In this document: one piece after another, positions 54,506 to 63,652 of the stretch | Numbering within the stretch: the first letter of the stretch is position 1 | How the letters are laid out: every line of letters begins with the position of its first letter | DNA from: Candidatus Competibacteraceae bacterium | GTDB taxonomy: Bacteria; Pseudomonadota; Gammaproteobacteria; Competibacterales; Competibacteraceae | Length of the DNA stretch: 64,000 nt | Direction of reading: 5' to 3' | NCBI GenBank assembly: GCA_016712625.1 | Contig: JADJQQ010000002.1 | Span: forward strand, 62,001-126,000 | Made by a program: the position numbers and the translations under genes | Notes under the pieces: model-generated | Databases searched by the model: none | What the model saw: the letters and a program-made list of their open reading frames with translations, nothing else | Told to the model about the DNA's origin: nothing

Positions 54506-54748
54506 ATGCAACGTAGCGACATCGTGTCTTTTTTAATTTCCGTAGGCATTACCGGTCTCCTGATCTGGGGACTGATTTATTTCATCAACCAATGGTGGGA
54601 ACGGCTACCTAAAGCAGTCGCCCTGTCCATTTGCATCCTGTTGGCGGTGATGGTCATCGGCTATCCGATCTACGCCTTGGCGCAATGGTCCGACCGTTAT
54701 CTAGCGCGGGTCCGAGACGCCAAGGCGCGCGGACAACGGGTCGAATAA
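54506..54748 (+). CDS. Small two-helix membrane protein
   Basis: An 80-residue protein with two membrane segments (about 7-26 and 37-59), a short loop between them (NQWWERLPKA) and a basic C-terminal tail (DRYLARVRDAKARG). I do not recognise the family. The ATG at 54506 has GGAG upstream. It lies 36 bases before an MtfA-like peptidase gene on the same strand and may be co-transcribed with it. Confidence 0.65.
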   Translation: MQRSDIVSFLISVGITGLLIWGLIYFINQWWERLPKAVALSICILLAVMVIGYPIYALAQWSDRYLARVRDAKARGQRVE

Positions 54749-54784
54749 TCCGAAACCCCACTCCAAATCACAGCCTTGTTTCTC

Positions 54785-55630
54785 ATGCTCGGATTTTTTC
54801 GAAACTGGCGCCGACGTTGGCGATTGCAACGCGCTCGCATCCCCGATCACCCGTGGCGGACAACGATCACCAATCTGCCGGTGTTAGCCGGTTTGAATCC
54901 GGCGGAGCTGGAGCGATTGCACGATCTGGCCAGCTTGTTCTTGCGTGAAAAAGCGTTGGATCCCGCTGGCGGCCTCGAACTAACGCCAGAAATGGGGCCT
55001 TTAATCGCCGCCCAAGCTTGTCTGCCGATTCTCAATTTGGGGTTGGACTATTACCACGGCTGGCGTTCGATCATTCTGTACCCCGACGCTTTCCTGGTCC
55101 ACCACGAGTATACCGATCCGTTTGGTCTGGTTCACAGCATTCACCGCCCGGTGCATGGCGAAGCCTGGGAGCGCGGGCCGGTGATTCTGTCGTGGGCCGA
55201 TATCAAGGAGGCCACCGACCAGCCCGCGCTGAATGTGATCATCCATGAAATGGCGCATAAACTGGATATGTTGAACGGCGCGGCGAACGGGTTGCCACCG
55301 CTGCATCAGAGCATGTCAGTACCGGACTGGAGCCGCATTTTCAATGCGGCTTACCGGCAATTATGCCGAGAGGTGGACCACGGTCGACCAACGGCCTTGG
55401 ACCCTTACGCCGCCGAAAGTCCCGGCGAGTTCTTCGCCTTGATCAGCGAAGCGTTTTTTGAAACCCCCGCATTGGTCAGCCATCTTTACCCCGATGTTTA
55501 CCAGCAACTCCAAGCGTTTTACCGGCAGGACCCACTGACGCGGCGGCTAGCAGTCGGCGGCGATTCCTCCGCCAGTTTCGAGTTGGCCCCCCTACCTGTC
55601 CACCCGCCAACCAAGCTATTCGATGCGTGA
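54785..55630 (+). CDS. mtfA: MtfA-like zinc peptidase (M90)
   Basis: A 281-residue zinc peptidase of the MtfA family. HEMAH (in NVIIHEMAHKLD) is the metal-binding helix; LNGAANG and the ESPGEFFALISEAFFE segment with a further Glu ligand match the family. In E. coli MtfA binds Mlc and tunes glucose uptake. The basic N-terminus (FFRNWRRRWRLQRARI) is typical. Start chosen at the second in-frame ATG, 54785. Confidence 0.9.
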   Translation: MLGFFRNWRRRWRLQRARIPDHPWRTTITNLPVLAGLNPAELERLHDLASLFLREKALDPAGGLELTPEMGPLIAAQACLPILNLGLDYYHGWRSIILYPDAFLVHHEYTDPFGLVHSIHRPVHGEAWERGPVILSWADIKEATDQPALNVIIHEMAHKLDMLNGAANGLPPLHQSMSVPDWSRIFNAAYRQLCREVDHGRPTALDPYAAESPGEFFALISEAFFETPALVSHLYPDVYQQLQAFYRQDPLTRRLAVGGDSSASFELAPLPVHPPTKLFDA

Positions 55631-55673
55631 TAGCGTACCTCTACGAAATTTCGGTTCCATTAAGGCCGCGCCC

Positions 55674-56171
55674 TTACCAAAAATCGTCCAAACGGGCCGG
55701 TTCCCATGTGGCTCGGCGCACCTTCCACTCATTGCGACCCTGCCGGCTCAGTTCCAGTTCAAAGCGATAGAGGTCGGCGCTCAGCCCCGCCAACTCATCG
55801 GCGCGAGCCACTGGCCGACCGGCCATGGCCGCCGCCACACTGGCTAGCGCCCGATTGGATTCGGGAAATTGAATATCGCGCACCCGGACGAACAAGTGAA
55901 TCGATTGCTGGCGCAGAATGTGGAGTCGAATCAAATTTTCCACGGCTTTGCGATCTAAGCCTTGCGCGTCGGCATAATCATCCGCGATCAGAGCGCGCAG
56001 ATCACCTGCTTGGCGCGCTTCAGCGGCCGTCACGGCGCGGGCGATCAATGCCCGGATCTCGTCTTCGGGTGAAGTTTGCCGGGCACAAGCCGTCAGCGCG
56101 AGGGCGATGGCCAAACAAAACCAGCAGCTTGCCCCCCAGCGGTTCGATTGGTTCGGTAAGCCGGCTCTCAT
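55674..56171 (-). CDS. Predicted lipoprotein, NTF2-like
   Basis: A 165-residue protein with a long N-terminal region, hydrophobic signal and lipobox LTAC (Cys29). The mature part starts with a helix rich in Ala/Glu (EDEIRALIARAVTAAEA, LRALIADDYADAQG) and ends in beta-rich segments (LYRFELELSRQGRNEWKVRRA), as in small NTF2-like domains. I cannot assign a function. It stands alone between converging mtfA and diverging Nudix genes. Confidence 0.72.
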   Translation of the reverse strand: MRAGLPNQSNRWGASCWFCLAIALALTACARQTSPEDEIRALIARAVTAAEARQAGDLRALIADDYADAQGLDRKAVENLIRLHILRQQSIHLFVRVRDIQFPESNRALASVAAAMAGRPVARADELAGLSADLYRFELELSRQGRNEWKVRRATWEPARLDDFW

Positions 56172-56245
56172 GTCCGCTCTCCTTCAGCCGGATTACAATC
56201 CACCATGAATCCTTTCCTCTTCCTTAAATCCACTTGGAATGCGCT

Positions 56246-56860
56246 ATGAACCATCGGTTTGAAATCCTTGAACAGTCGATTGGCTATGATGGGTTTTTCC
56301 GCTTGGAAAAATACCGGCTACGACACGAGCTATTCGCGGGCGGTTGGAGCGCTGAGATCACCCGCGAATGTTTGGAGCGGGGTCATGCCGTTGCGGTTTT
56401 GCTGTACGACCCTGCTTTAGATCAAGTGATTCTACTGGAACAGTTCCGTATTGGAGCGTTGGATTTTCCAGGTGGGCCGTGGCTGCTAGAAATCGTGGCT
56501 GGGATTATCGACGATCCCGCTGAAACCACGGAAGCGGTCGCCCGACGAGAAGCGCGGGAAGAGGCAGACTGTGAAATCCTCGAATTAATCCCGATTTGCC
56601 ACTATCTGGTCAGCGCTGGCGGCACTTCAGAAACCATCACTCTATTCTGCGGCCGAGTAGACGCCACGACTGTTACCGCGGGTGTAAAAGGTCTCGCCAC
56701 CGAACACGAGGATATCCAAGTCAGCGTCGCCTCTCGCACCGAAGCGCTGGCGTTATTACATCGCGGTCGCATCAGTTCGGCGGCTCCGATCATCGCCCTG
56801 CAATGGCTGGAGCTGAACCACGCCAAGCTGCGGGAACGCTGGGGATTTCCGCCTGCTTAA
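56246..56860 (+). CDS. nudF: ADP-ribose pyrophosphatase (Nudix)
   Basis: A 204-residue Nudix hydrolase with the box GIIDDPAETTEAVARREA then REEADCEI (split here), and the upstream EQFRIGA and HYLVSAGGTSE segments typical of ADP-ribose pyrophosphatases. It cleaves ADP-ribose to AMP and ribose 5-phosphate. The ATG at 56246 agrees with family N-termini. It converges with and overlaps the next gene by 4 bases. Confidence 0.92.
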   Translation: MNHRFEILEQSIGYDGFFRLEKYRLRHELFAGGWSAEITRECLERGHAVAVLLYDPALDQVILLEQFRIGALDFPGGPWLLEIVAGIIDDPAETTEAVARREAREEADCEILELIPICHYLVSAGGTSETITLFCGRVDATTVTAGVKGLATEHEDIQVSVASRTEALALLHRGRISSAAPIIALQWLELNHAKLRERWGFPPA

Positions 56861-57372
56861 ATTCCCAGGCGACGCAGGTCGGGATCGGGCTGCGAACGAT
56901 TCCAGACCTCGCGAAACAGTTCCAGCAATTCCTTCATGCGTTCGCTGGGTTGCGACTCATGGACGCCGAGCAAGCGACGGGGGTCGCTGAAATGCGCCAG
57001 CATCCGGTCATCGACAATGGCAAAGGCTTGGCCTAATTCTGGCCGATCCGGCAATTCGTGCCGGTTGGGGGTGCGCAGAGTGAACGCGGTGGTCAAGCGT
57101 TCGCTTAATCGGATCAAGCCGGGACACCCACCGCGCCAGTTGGCGGCGGGTGGCAACACCCATTGCAGACGCAATCTCGGTTGATTCACCACGCGCTGGC
57201 GAATGGCGGCAAGGATCTCGGCATCGTTATATAATTCGGGTCGAACCAGCGGTGTATAGAGATAGAAGGTATGCCGCACCGCCTCCAGCAACGCCAGCAG
57301 CGCACGTCGACTACCCTCTAGACCATCTAGCGTCTGCGTCAAACGCGGGTCATCATCGGCCATCACTGCCAC
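56857..57372 (-). CDS. Uncharacterised protein, phospholipase-D-like fragment fold
   Basis: A 171-residue protein that I cannot assign firmly. RRALLALLEAVRHTFYLYTPLVRPELYND looks like the start of a phospholipase-D-like half (shown as one pattern, key residues Tyr/Thr/Pro), and FAIVDDRMLAHF resembles its later strand, but no HxK motif is present, so it would be inactive. Similar domains occur fused to acetyltransferases in other gammaproteobacteria. An in-frame ATG at 57363 is also possible. Confidence 0.6.
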   Translation of the reverse strand: MAVMADDDPRLTQTLDGLEGSRRALLALLEAVRHTFYLYTPLVRPELYNDAEILAAIRQRVVNQPRLRLQWVLPPAANWRGGCPGLIRLSERLTTAFTLRTPNRHELPDRPELGQAFAIVDDRMLAHFSDPRRLLGVHESQPSERMKELLELFREVWNRSQPDPDLRRLGI

Positions 57373-57459
57373 CTTGTTGTCAGGAGGATGATCGGAATCA
57401 GTTTCCGCGGCATTTTAACGATCCCTTCCTACTGCTACCAGACCACACATTTAGCCTCC

Positions 57460-57891
57460 ATGGAAACCCACGTTACCGAAATTACTCGCGTCATTCAACT
57501 CTCGGTTGCGCCCGCCTTCTTGCTGGTTGCCATCGGAACGCTCATCACGATCCTAAGCACCCGTCTTAATCGCATTGTGGATCGCAGGCGTTTATTACAG
57601 GATCGCTTGCGCGAACTGGTGGGTGATTCAGCCGACATCATGCGCGAGCTTGATTTGCTAAGCCATCGCAGCAATTTGGTTTACTTTGCGATCTTATCAG
57701 CAGTATCCGGGGCGTTACTGGTGTGCTTCGTGGTCGCCGGATCGTTTATAGGGGCGTTATTCGCTATTGAGCTGGCAAAAACAGTGGCTAGTCTGTTTGT
57801 GATGGCAATGGGAACCATGATCGTAGCATGGAGCATTTTTTTACGTGAAATCTACATCGCGGTCAGTACGGGTACCCACAAGCATCGCTAA
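57460..57891 (+). CDS. DUF2721 membrane protein
   Basis: A 143-residue protein with three membrane segments (about 13-35, 74-96 and 104-124) and a charged helix between the first two (TRLNRIVDRRRLLQDRLREL), the hallmark of DUF2721. Function is unknown. The ATG at 57460 matches family N-termini; the frame is open from 57388. It converges on asd. Confidence 0.85.
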   Translation: METHVTEITRVIQLSVAPAFLLVAIGTLITILSTRLNRIVDRRRLLQDRLRELVGDSADIMRELDLLSHRSNLVYFAILSAVSGALLVCFVVAGSFIGALFAIELAKTVASLFVMAMGTMIVAWSIFLREIYIAVSTGTHKHR

Positions 57892-57903
57892 TGCAACTCA
57901 GAC

Positions 57904-57933
57904 AAAAAACGGCCGAACGTGCTGATCCGGCCG
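57904..57933 (-). terminator. Terminator after asd
   Basis: On the minus strand CGGCCG-N12-CGGCCG (6-base stem) is followed by TTTTTT. It lies about 40 bases after the asd stop. Confidence 0.8.
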
Positions 57934-57971
57934 CCAATTGCCAACCACTCAAATTCTCAGCTAGCGCTTAT

Positions 57972-59084
57972 TCACTTCTCCAGCAATATCCGCAACATCC
58001 GCCGCAATGGTTCCGCCGCGCCCCACAGCAACTGATCGCCGCAAGTAAACGCGCCCAGATAGGTTGGCCCCATGTTGAGCTTACGTAACCGGCCAACCGG
58101 GACGTTCAAGGTGCCAGTAACAGCAGCGGGGGTCAGTTCGCGAATCGAAAGTTCCCGCTCGTTCGGAATCACTTTCACCCAATCATTCGCCGTACCGATG
58201 ATATCCACCACTTCATTCAGCGGGACATCCTTGGTGAGCTTGATGGTCAAGGCCTGACTGTGGCAACGCATCGCGCCGATGCGGACACAGATGCCGTCGA
58301 TGGGAATCGGCTGATCCGAGCGACCCAGAATCTTGTTGGTTTCAGCCTGGCCCTTCCATTCTTCCTTGCTCTGGCCGTTGTCTAGCTGCTTGTCAATCCA
58401 GGGAATCAGGCTCCCAGCCAACGGCACGCCAAAATGCGCGGTCGGCAAAACGCTGGAGCGAATGGTGTCGGCTACCGTGCGGTCGATTTCCAGAATGGCC
58501 GAGGCTGGCTCACTCAGCCGGTTGGCTACCGAACCATGAATGACGCCCATTTGCTGGATCAGTTCGCGCATGTTCTGCGCGCCCGCACCGGACGCCGCTT
58601 GATAGGTCATGGCGCTCATCCATTCCACCAGGCCGTGTGCGAACAGCCCGCCCAAGCCCATCAGCATCAGGCTGACCGTGCAATTGCCGCCGATGTAATC
58701 TTTCACGCCCCGCGCCAGCGCGTCTTCGATCACGTTCCGATTCACTGGATCAAGAATGATGACGGCATCGTCCTTCATCCGCAACGCCGAGGCGGCGTCG
58801 ATCCAGTAACCTTTCCAGCCCGCCGCGCGCAGTTGCGGATAGATTTCGTTCGTGTAATCGCCGCCCTGACAGGTGATGATGGTGTCCATCGCTTGCAGTT
58901 CAGCGATGGCTTTGGCGTCTTTCAGCACCGGGGTATCTTTGCCAATGGACGGGCCACGGCCGCCGACATTAGATGTAGTGAAAAATACCGGATCGATCTG
59001 CGCGAAATCATTTTCCGCCAGCATCCGATCCATCAGCACGGAACCCACCATGCCACGCCAACCAACTAAACCGACTCGCATCAT
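57972..59084 (-). CDS. asd: Aspartate-semialdehyde dehydrogenase
   Basis: A 370-residue enzyme of the lysine/threonine/methionine pathway that reduces aspartyl phosphate to the semialdehyde. Nucleotide motif GLVGWRGMVGSVL, catalytic Cys135 in GGNCTVSL (same number as in E. coli), and later RIGAMRCHSQALTIKL with the catalytic His. It lies downstream of the leu genes on the same strand, but an AT-rich orphan gene separates it from leuB. Confidence 0.97.
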   Translation of the reverse strand: MMRVGLVGWRGMVGSVLMDRMLAENDFAQIDPVFFTTSNVGGRGPSIGKDTPVLKDAKAIAELQAMDTIITCQGGDYTNEIYPQLRAAGWKGYWIDAASALRMKDDAVIILDPVNRNVIEDALARGVKDYIGGNCTVSLMLMGLGGLFAHGLVEWMSAMTYQAASGAGAQNMRELIQQMGVIHGSVANRLSEPASAILEIDRTVADTIRSSVLPTAHFGVPLAGSLIPWIDKQLDNGQSKEEWKGQAETNKILGRSDQPIPIDGICVRIGAMRCHSQALTIKLTKDVPLNEVVDIIGTANDWVKVIPNERELSIRELTPAAVTGTLNVPVGRLRKLNMGPTYLGAFTCGDQLLWGAAEPLRRMLRILLEK

Positions 59085-59273
59085 AAAACTGCCCTCAACT
59101 CAATAACCGGAATTTGGAGATCTTTGAAAAATCCAGCTTAATCTTGCATCATTCATCGTCAAAAAATATTTCAAATCCATCTCGTGAGCCTGTTTAAATT
59201 AATTCAAAAAACTAGTATATAAATTCCGGTTTAGTAGTGAACAACTAATAAGCGAATAATAACTATTAATTGA

Positions 59274-59594
59274 TCAAGACACAGCTAATGCAGCAAGGAT
59301 TTCAAGTCGTATCAAGTAGGCCTTCATATCATTTTTGCTATTAGCTGGAATACACTCGTCATTATAAAGAACAATATGATCTATATTGGGATCTCCCTTA
59401 TAGGAGATCTTAGCAGCTTTAGTCCTAGTCAAGCCTTTTAGATTAACAAGCACAGGGTAATCTGCATAAGTAACAAAGTCTTTTGTATAGAAGCCTACAG
59501 GTTTACACTCACGATTTAGTACCGCGTATCTACCATCAGATTGCTTCTCGGTAATATAGGGCATAAACACAGAGCGGAAATCATTAAGCGACAC
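59274..59594 (-). CDS. AT-rich orphan gene between leuB and asd, unknown function
   Basis: A 106-residue protein I do not recognise: mixed alpha/beta, no signal, no membrane segment. Visible patterns are YAVLNRECKPVGFYTKDFVTYADYP and a Lys-rich segment TRTKAAKISYKGDPNIDHI (key residues only). The gene and its flanks (about 59085-59640) are clearly richer in A/T than all surrounding genes, which suggests a recent arrival into the conserved leu-asd cluster. It is on the same strand as both neighbours. A codon-use test would tell whether it is expressed. Confidence 0.7.
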   Translation of the reverse strand: MSLNDFRSVFMPYITEKQSDGRYAVLNRECKPVGFYTKDFVTYADYPVLVNLKGLTRTKAAKISYKGDPNIDHIVLYNDECIPANSKNDMKAYLIRLEILAALAVS

Positions 59595-59644
59595 AAAAAT
59601 TGTCCTATAGTCTAAAAAATCATGATCTATTTTAGATTCCTACC

Positions 59645-60727
59645 TCAATCCCCCACCAACGCCGCGACCACCGCATCGCCCATCGCTTGGGTTCCAACCG
59701 GCGTCATCCCTTCCGCCATGATATCCAGCGTCCGCAAGCCCTGATCCAGCACTTGGCCAACCGCCCGTTCGATGCGCTCGGCGTATTCCGGCTCATTCAG
59801 GCTATGCCGTAGCAACATTGCCGCCGACAGGATAGTCGCCAGCGGATTGGCCGCGCCCTTGCCCGCGATGTCCGGCGCGGAGCCGTGAATGGGCTCGTAC
59901 AGCCCCTTGCCCTTGGCGTCCAGCGAGGCCGACGGCAACATGCCGATGGAGCCGGTCAGCATCGCGGCGCAGTCGGATAAAATATCCCCGAACAGATTGC
60001 CAGTCACGATCACGTCAAACTGCTTAGGCGCTCGCACCAGTTGCATGGCGGCGTTATCCACATACAGATGAGACAACGCCACATCGGGATAATCCCGCGC
60101 CACTCGCTCGATCACTTCCCGCCACAATTCAGACGCTTCCAACACGTTGGCCTTGTCCACCGAGCACACCTTGCGATGGCGCTTGCGGGCCGCCTCGAAC
60201 GCCGCCCGCGCGATCCGCTCGATTTCCGATTGGCGGTACACCATGGTGTTGAAGCCTTCCCGCTCACCATTTTCCAAAGTGCGGATGCCGCGCGGCTGAC
60301 CGAAATAAATGTCGCCATTGAGCTCGCGCACGATCAGCAAATCCAGCCCGGCCACCAAATCCGGCTTGAGCGAGGATGCCGCCGCCAGTTGCGGATACAG
60401 AATCGCCGGGCGCAAATTGGCGAACAGCGCCAAATCCGAACGAATCGCCAACAAGCCGCGCTCCGGTCGTAATGGCCGCTCCAGTGTATCCCACTGCGGG
60501 CCGCCGACCGCGCCGAGCAAAATGGCGTCGGCGGCCCGCGCTTGGCGGCGAGTTTCCGCTGGATACGGCTCGCCCAGCGCATTCACCGCGCTTCCGCCAA
60601 GCAACCCGTATTCCAAAACGATATTCAGTCCATATTCCTGCTGTAAACATTGCAGGATTTTCGCCCCTTCGGTGACGATTTCCGGGCCGATGCCATCGCC
60701 GGGGAGAACCAAGACCTTGTGCGTCAT
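59645..60727 (-). CDS. leuB: 3-isopropylmalate dehydrogenase
   Basis: A 360-residue NAD-dependent enzyme of leucine synthesis. MTHKVLVLPGDGIGPEIV opens the protein; RSDLALFANLRP, ELNGDIYFGQPRG, VDKANVLEAS and NLFGDILSDCAAML supply substrate, metal and cofactor sites; EPIHGSAPDIAGKG is the NAD motif. It follows leuD after 66 bases. Confidence 0.97.
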   Translation of the reverse strand: MTHKVLVLPGDGIGPEIVTEGAKILQCLQQEYGLNIVLEYGLLGGSAVNALGEPYPAETRRQARAADAILLGAVGGPQWDTLERPLRPERGLLAIRSDLALFANLRPAILYPQLAAASSLKPDLVAGLDLLIVRELNGDIYFGQPRGIRTLENGEREGFNTMVYRQSEIERIARAAFEAARKRHRKVCSVDKANVLEASELWREVIERVARDYPDVALSHLYVDNAAMQLVRAPKQFDVIVTGNLFGDILSDCAAMLTGSIGMLPSASLDAKGKGLYEPIHGSAPDIAGKGAANPLATILSAAMLLRHSLNEPEYAERIERAVGQVLDQGLRTLDIMAEGMTPVGTQAMGDAVVAALVGD

Positions 60728-60793
60728 GTTGTTTACCGCAAGTCGTTGAAACTACGCCGCTTCACTTCCTCTCCCGCGGGCGGGCGGAGCCAA

Positions 60794-61432
60794 TCAGACG
60801 AACAACCACGGCGCGTCCTGTCGCCGTTGGGCCTCATAAGCGCGGATTTCCTCGGCGTGGTGCAAAGTCAGGCCGATGTCGTCCCAACCATTCAACAGAC
60901 ATTCCTTGCGGAACGGATCGACATCAAAGCTGAAAGTTTCACCACTCGGCGTTTTAACCGTCTGTGCCGCCAAATCCACCAGCAACCGATAACCGGGCGT
61001 CGCTTCCACTTCACGGAGCAAGCGATCCACTGTTTCCGTCGCCAGCGGGATTGGCAACAAACCTGATTTGAAGCTGTTGGAGAAAAAGATATCGGCGAAA
61101 CTCGGCGCGATCATGCAGCGGATACCGTATTCCTCCAACGCCCACACCGCGTGTTCGCGCGAGGAGCCACAGCCGAAGTTCTCCCGCCCCAGCAGAATCG
61201 TTGCGCCTTGATAGCGCGGCTGATTCAGAGTGAATTCCGTTCGGCGCGGTCGGTTCGCGCAATCCATACCCGGCTCGCCGTGGTCGTGATAGCGCCATTC
61301 GTCGAACAGGAAATCGCCGAAGCCGGTGCGTTTGATCGACTTCAAAAATTGCTTGGGAATGATGGCGTCGGTATCGACATTGGCCCGATCCACCGGAACC
61401 ACCAAACCATCGAGTTGCGTAAATGGTGTCAT
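60794..61432 (-). CDS. leuD: 3-isopropylmalate dehydratase small subunit
   Basis: A 212-residue subunit that pairs with LeuC to isomerise isopropylmalate. NVDTDAIIPKQFLKS is near the N-terminus and LLGRENFGCGSSREHA carries the substrate-loop Gly/Cys/Ser and Arg. It lies between a glutathione transferase gene (21 bases upstream) and leuB. Confidence 0.97.
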   Translation of the reverse strand: MTPFTQLDGLVVPVDRANVDTDAIIPKQFLKSIKRTGFGDFLFDEWRYHDHGEPGMDCANRPRRTEFTLNQPRYQGATILLGRENFGCGSSREHAVWALEEYGIRCMIAPSFADIFFSNSFKSGLLPIPLATETVDRLLREVEATPGYRLLVDLAAQTVKTPSGETFSFDVDPFRKECLLNGWDDIGLTLHHAEEIRAYEAQRRQDAPWLFV

Positions 61433-61453
61433 AGCTAAGCTCCTGGCCTCGCT

Positions 61454-62104
61454 TTAAAGGCCCACTTCTTCGGATTCGATCACTTCGGGTTCTTGTTCGG
61501 CGGCGACGATCCACGCCTGTAAATGCGGGTCGGCCATGAAGGTGGCGACATATTCATTCATCACACCGGGCCGGGTGACGCCATAAGGCACAAAGCGTAA
61601 CACCACTGGCCCAAACATGGCGTCGGCGATGGAAAATGCCCCAAACAGCCACGGACCGCCCTCACCGAACCGGCTCCGGCAATCCAGCCAAATCGCCTCG
61701 ATGCGGTTGATATCGGCGACGACCTCCGGCGTGATTTCCACGGAACGGCCACGCGCGCGGGCATTCATCGGCATTCCCCCACGCAGCGCGGTGAAGCCGG
61801 AGTGCATCTCGGCGCTCACCGAGCGGGCAATGGCTCGCGCGGCGGCGTCGGACGGCCACAATGACGAGACACGCTCGGCTAAATATTCGCAAATCGCCAA
61901 GGAATCCCACACCACAAAATCACCTTCGCGCCAAACCGGAACCCTGAGCGAAGGCGAATAGCGCTGAATTTGCGCATTACCTTCCGGCGTGAACAACGAA
62001 ACGCGAATCTCGTCGAACTCGATCCCCGCATGACGCGCCGCCAGCCAAGGCCGCAGCGACCACGACGAATAATTCTTGTTGCCGATCACCAATACTGGGC
62101 GCAT
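61454..62104 (-). CDS. Glutathione S-transferase inserted between leuC and leuD
   Basis: A 216-residue glutathione transferase: thioredoxin-like N-terminal domain (VIGNKNYSSWSLRPWLA, with a Ser in the catalytic region, and VPVWREGDFVVWDSLAI for glutathione binding), then a helical domain with FSIADAMFGPVV. The SSW start resembles a bacterial group of GSTs of unknown substrate. It lies 11 bases after leuC and 21 before leuD, so it travels in the leu operon. Confidence 0.92.
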   Translation of the reverse strand: MRPVLVIGNKNYSSWSLRPWLAARHAGIEFDEIRVSLFTPEGNAQIQRYSPSLRVPVWREGDFVVWDSLAICEYLAERVSSLWPSDAAARAIARSVSAEMHSGFTALRGGMPMNARARGRSVEITPEVVADINRIEAIWLDCRSRFGEGGPWLFGAFSIADAMFGPVVLRFVPYGVTRPGVMNEYVATFMADPHLQAWIVAAEQEPEVIESEEVGL

Positions 62105-62115
62105 GGGATCACCTC

Positions 62116-63522
62116 CTAAAACGTGCGCACATCGACGAAATGACCGGCCAATGCCGCCACCGCCGCCATCGCGGGACTGACCAGATGAGTGCGCCCGCCC
62201 ACGCCCTGTCGCCCCTCAAAATTGCGGTTGGAGGTCGAGGCGCAATGCTCGCCCGCCAACAGCCGGTCGGCATTCATCGCCAGACACATCGAACAGCCCT
62301 GCTCGCGCCACTCGAAACCGGCTTCGGTAAAAATCCGGTCCAGCCCTTCTGATTCGGCTTGTTGCTTCACCAAGCCGGAACCGGGCACCACCAACGCTTG
62401 TTTCAAACTGGCCGCGACCTTGCGGCCTTTAATAACGGCCGCCGCCGCCCGCAAATCTTCGATCCGGCCGTTGGTGCAGGAGCCAATAAACACCCGATCC
62501 AGTTTGATCTGGGTCATCGGCGTATTCGGCTGCAAACCCATATAGCGCAATGCTTGTTCCATGCTTTGCCGCTTAACCGGATCGGCTTCGCGGGCAGGAT
62601 CGGGCACGTTGCCATCGACGGATGTCACCATTTCCGGCGAGGTGCCCCAAGTTACTTGTGGCTTGATCATTGCCGCATCCAGCGGCACCACCTGATCGAA
62701 CACCGCGTCGGCGTCGCTCTGCAATTCCCGCCACGCCGCCGCCGCCCGCTCCCACAACGCGCCTTGCGGGGCGGAAGGTCGGCCCTGAACGTACTGGATA
62801 GTCGTGTCGTCCACCGCCACCATGCCCGCTCGTGCTCCGGCCTCAATGGCCATATTACAAATCGTCATTCGGCCTTCCATGCTCAAGGCTTGAATCGCCG
62901 GGCCGCCAAATTCAATGGCGTAGCCGGTGCCGCCCGCGGTGCCGATCTTACCGATGATCGCCAGAATGATATCTTTAGCGGTTACGCCCGGCCCCAGTTG
63001 GCCATCGACCCGCACCAGCATCGATTTGGCTTTTTTCTGGATCAGGCATTGGGTGGCCATGACATGCTCGACCTCGGAGGTACCGATGCCGAAGGCCAGC
63101 GCCGCGAACGCGCCGTGGGTCGAGGTGTGCGAATCGCCGCAGACGATGGTCATGCCGGGCAAGGTCGCGCCCTGTTCCGGCCCAACCACATGGACGATGC
63201 CACGTCGTTTGTCCCCGATGGGGAAGTAGCGCAAGTTCAGACCACGGGCGTTGGCGTCCAGCGTTTCCACCTGTAGCCGCGACACCGGGTCGGCGATGGT
63301 GGTAAACCCAGGATCGGTCGGGGTATTGTGATCGGCCATCGCCACCATCGACTCCCGCCGCCATGGCTGCCGACCGGTGAGCTTCAGCCCTTCAAACGCC
63401 TGCGGCGAGGTCACTTCATGCACCAGATGGCGGTCAATGTATAAAAGCGTCGTCCCGTCGGGATCAGCACGCACCACATGGGCATCCCACAGCTTGTCAT
63501 ACAGGGTCTTACCAGCCATTGT
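62116..63522 (-). CDS. leuC: 3-isopropylmalate dehydratase large subunit
   Basis: A 468-residue aconitase-family subunit with a 4Fe-4S cluster. GDSHTSTHGAFAALAFGIGTSE is the core substrate segment (abbreviated: Asp, Ser, His key). GSCTNGR supplies one iron ligand and GCSMCLAMN the other two cysteines. The ATG at 63522 matches the usual MAGKTLYDKLW start. It is the first leu gene on this strand; the divergent LysR gene starts 131 bases away. Confidence 0.97.
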   Translation of the reverse strand, partial: TMAGKTLYDKLWDAHVVRADPDGTTLLYIDRHLVHEVTSPQAFEGLKLTGRQPWRRESMVAMADHNTPTDPGFTTIADPVSRLQVETLDANARGLNLRYFPIGDKRRGIVHVVGPEQGATLPGMTIVCGDSHTSTHGAFAALAFGIGTSEVEHVMATQCLIQKKAKSMLVRVDGQLGPGVTAKDIILAIIGKIGTAGGTGYAIEFGGPAIQALSMEGRMTICNMAIEAGARAGMVAVDDTTIQYVQGRPSAPQGALWERAAAAWRELQSDADAVFDQVVPLDAAMIKPQVTWGTSPEMVTSVDGNVPDPAREADPVKRQSMEQALRYMGLQPNTPMTQIKLDRVFIGSCTNGRIEDLRAAAAVIKGRKVAASLKQALVVPGSGLVKQQAESEGLDRIFTEAGFEWREQGCSMCLAMNADRLLAGEHCASTSNRNFEGRQGVGGRTHLVSPAMAAVAALAGHFVDVRTF

Positions 63523-63539
63523 GTCGCTCCTCACTCAAG

Positions 63540-63637
63540 TTACGCTTAGCTTAAAACGCCGATATTGATAAAACAAATTCATATTTTTTATGATTTGTAT
63601 AAAATAAAAGAATATTTAATTTGTCTTTTACGCTTAG
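63540..63637. promoter_or_regulatory. Divergent control region of leuC and the LysR gene
   Basis: The interval holds an exact 10-base direct repeat TTACGCTTAG (63540-63549 and 63628-63637), one near each gene start. A near-palindrome lies in the middle: ACAAATTCATA (63573-63583) and TATGATTTGT (63589-63598), one base short of perfect. The AT-rich centre and T-N11-A-like spacing fit a LysR-type operator. Confidence 0.6.
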
Positions 63638-63652
63638 TAACCTTTAAAAACG

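Noticed and set aside
58434..59069. 211-residue frame antisense to asd
   Set aside because: A shadow of the conserved asd gene.
62359..63276. 305-residue frame antisense to leuC
   Set aside because: A shadow of leuC with His/Arg/Gln-rich composition.
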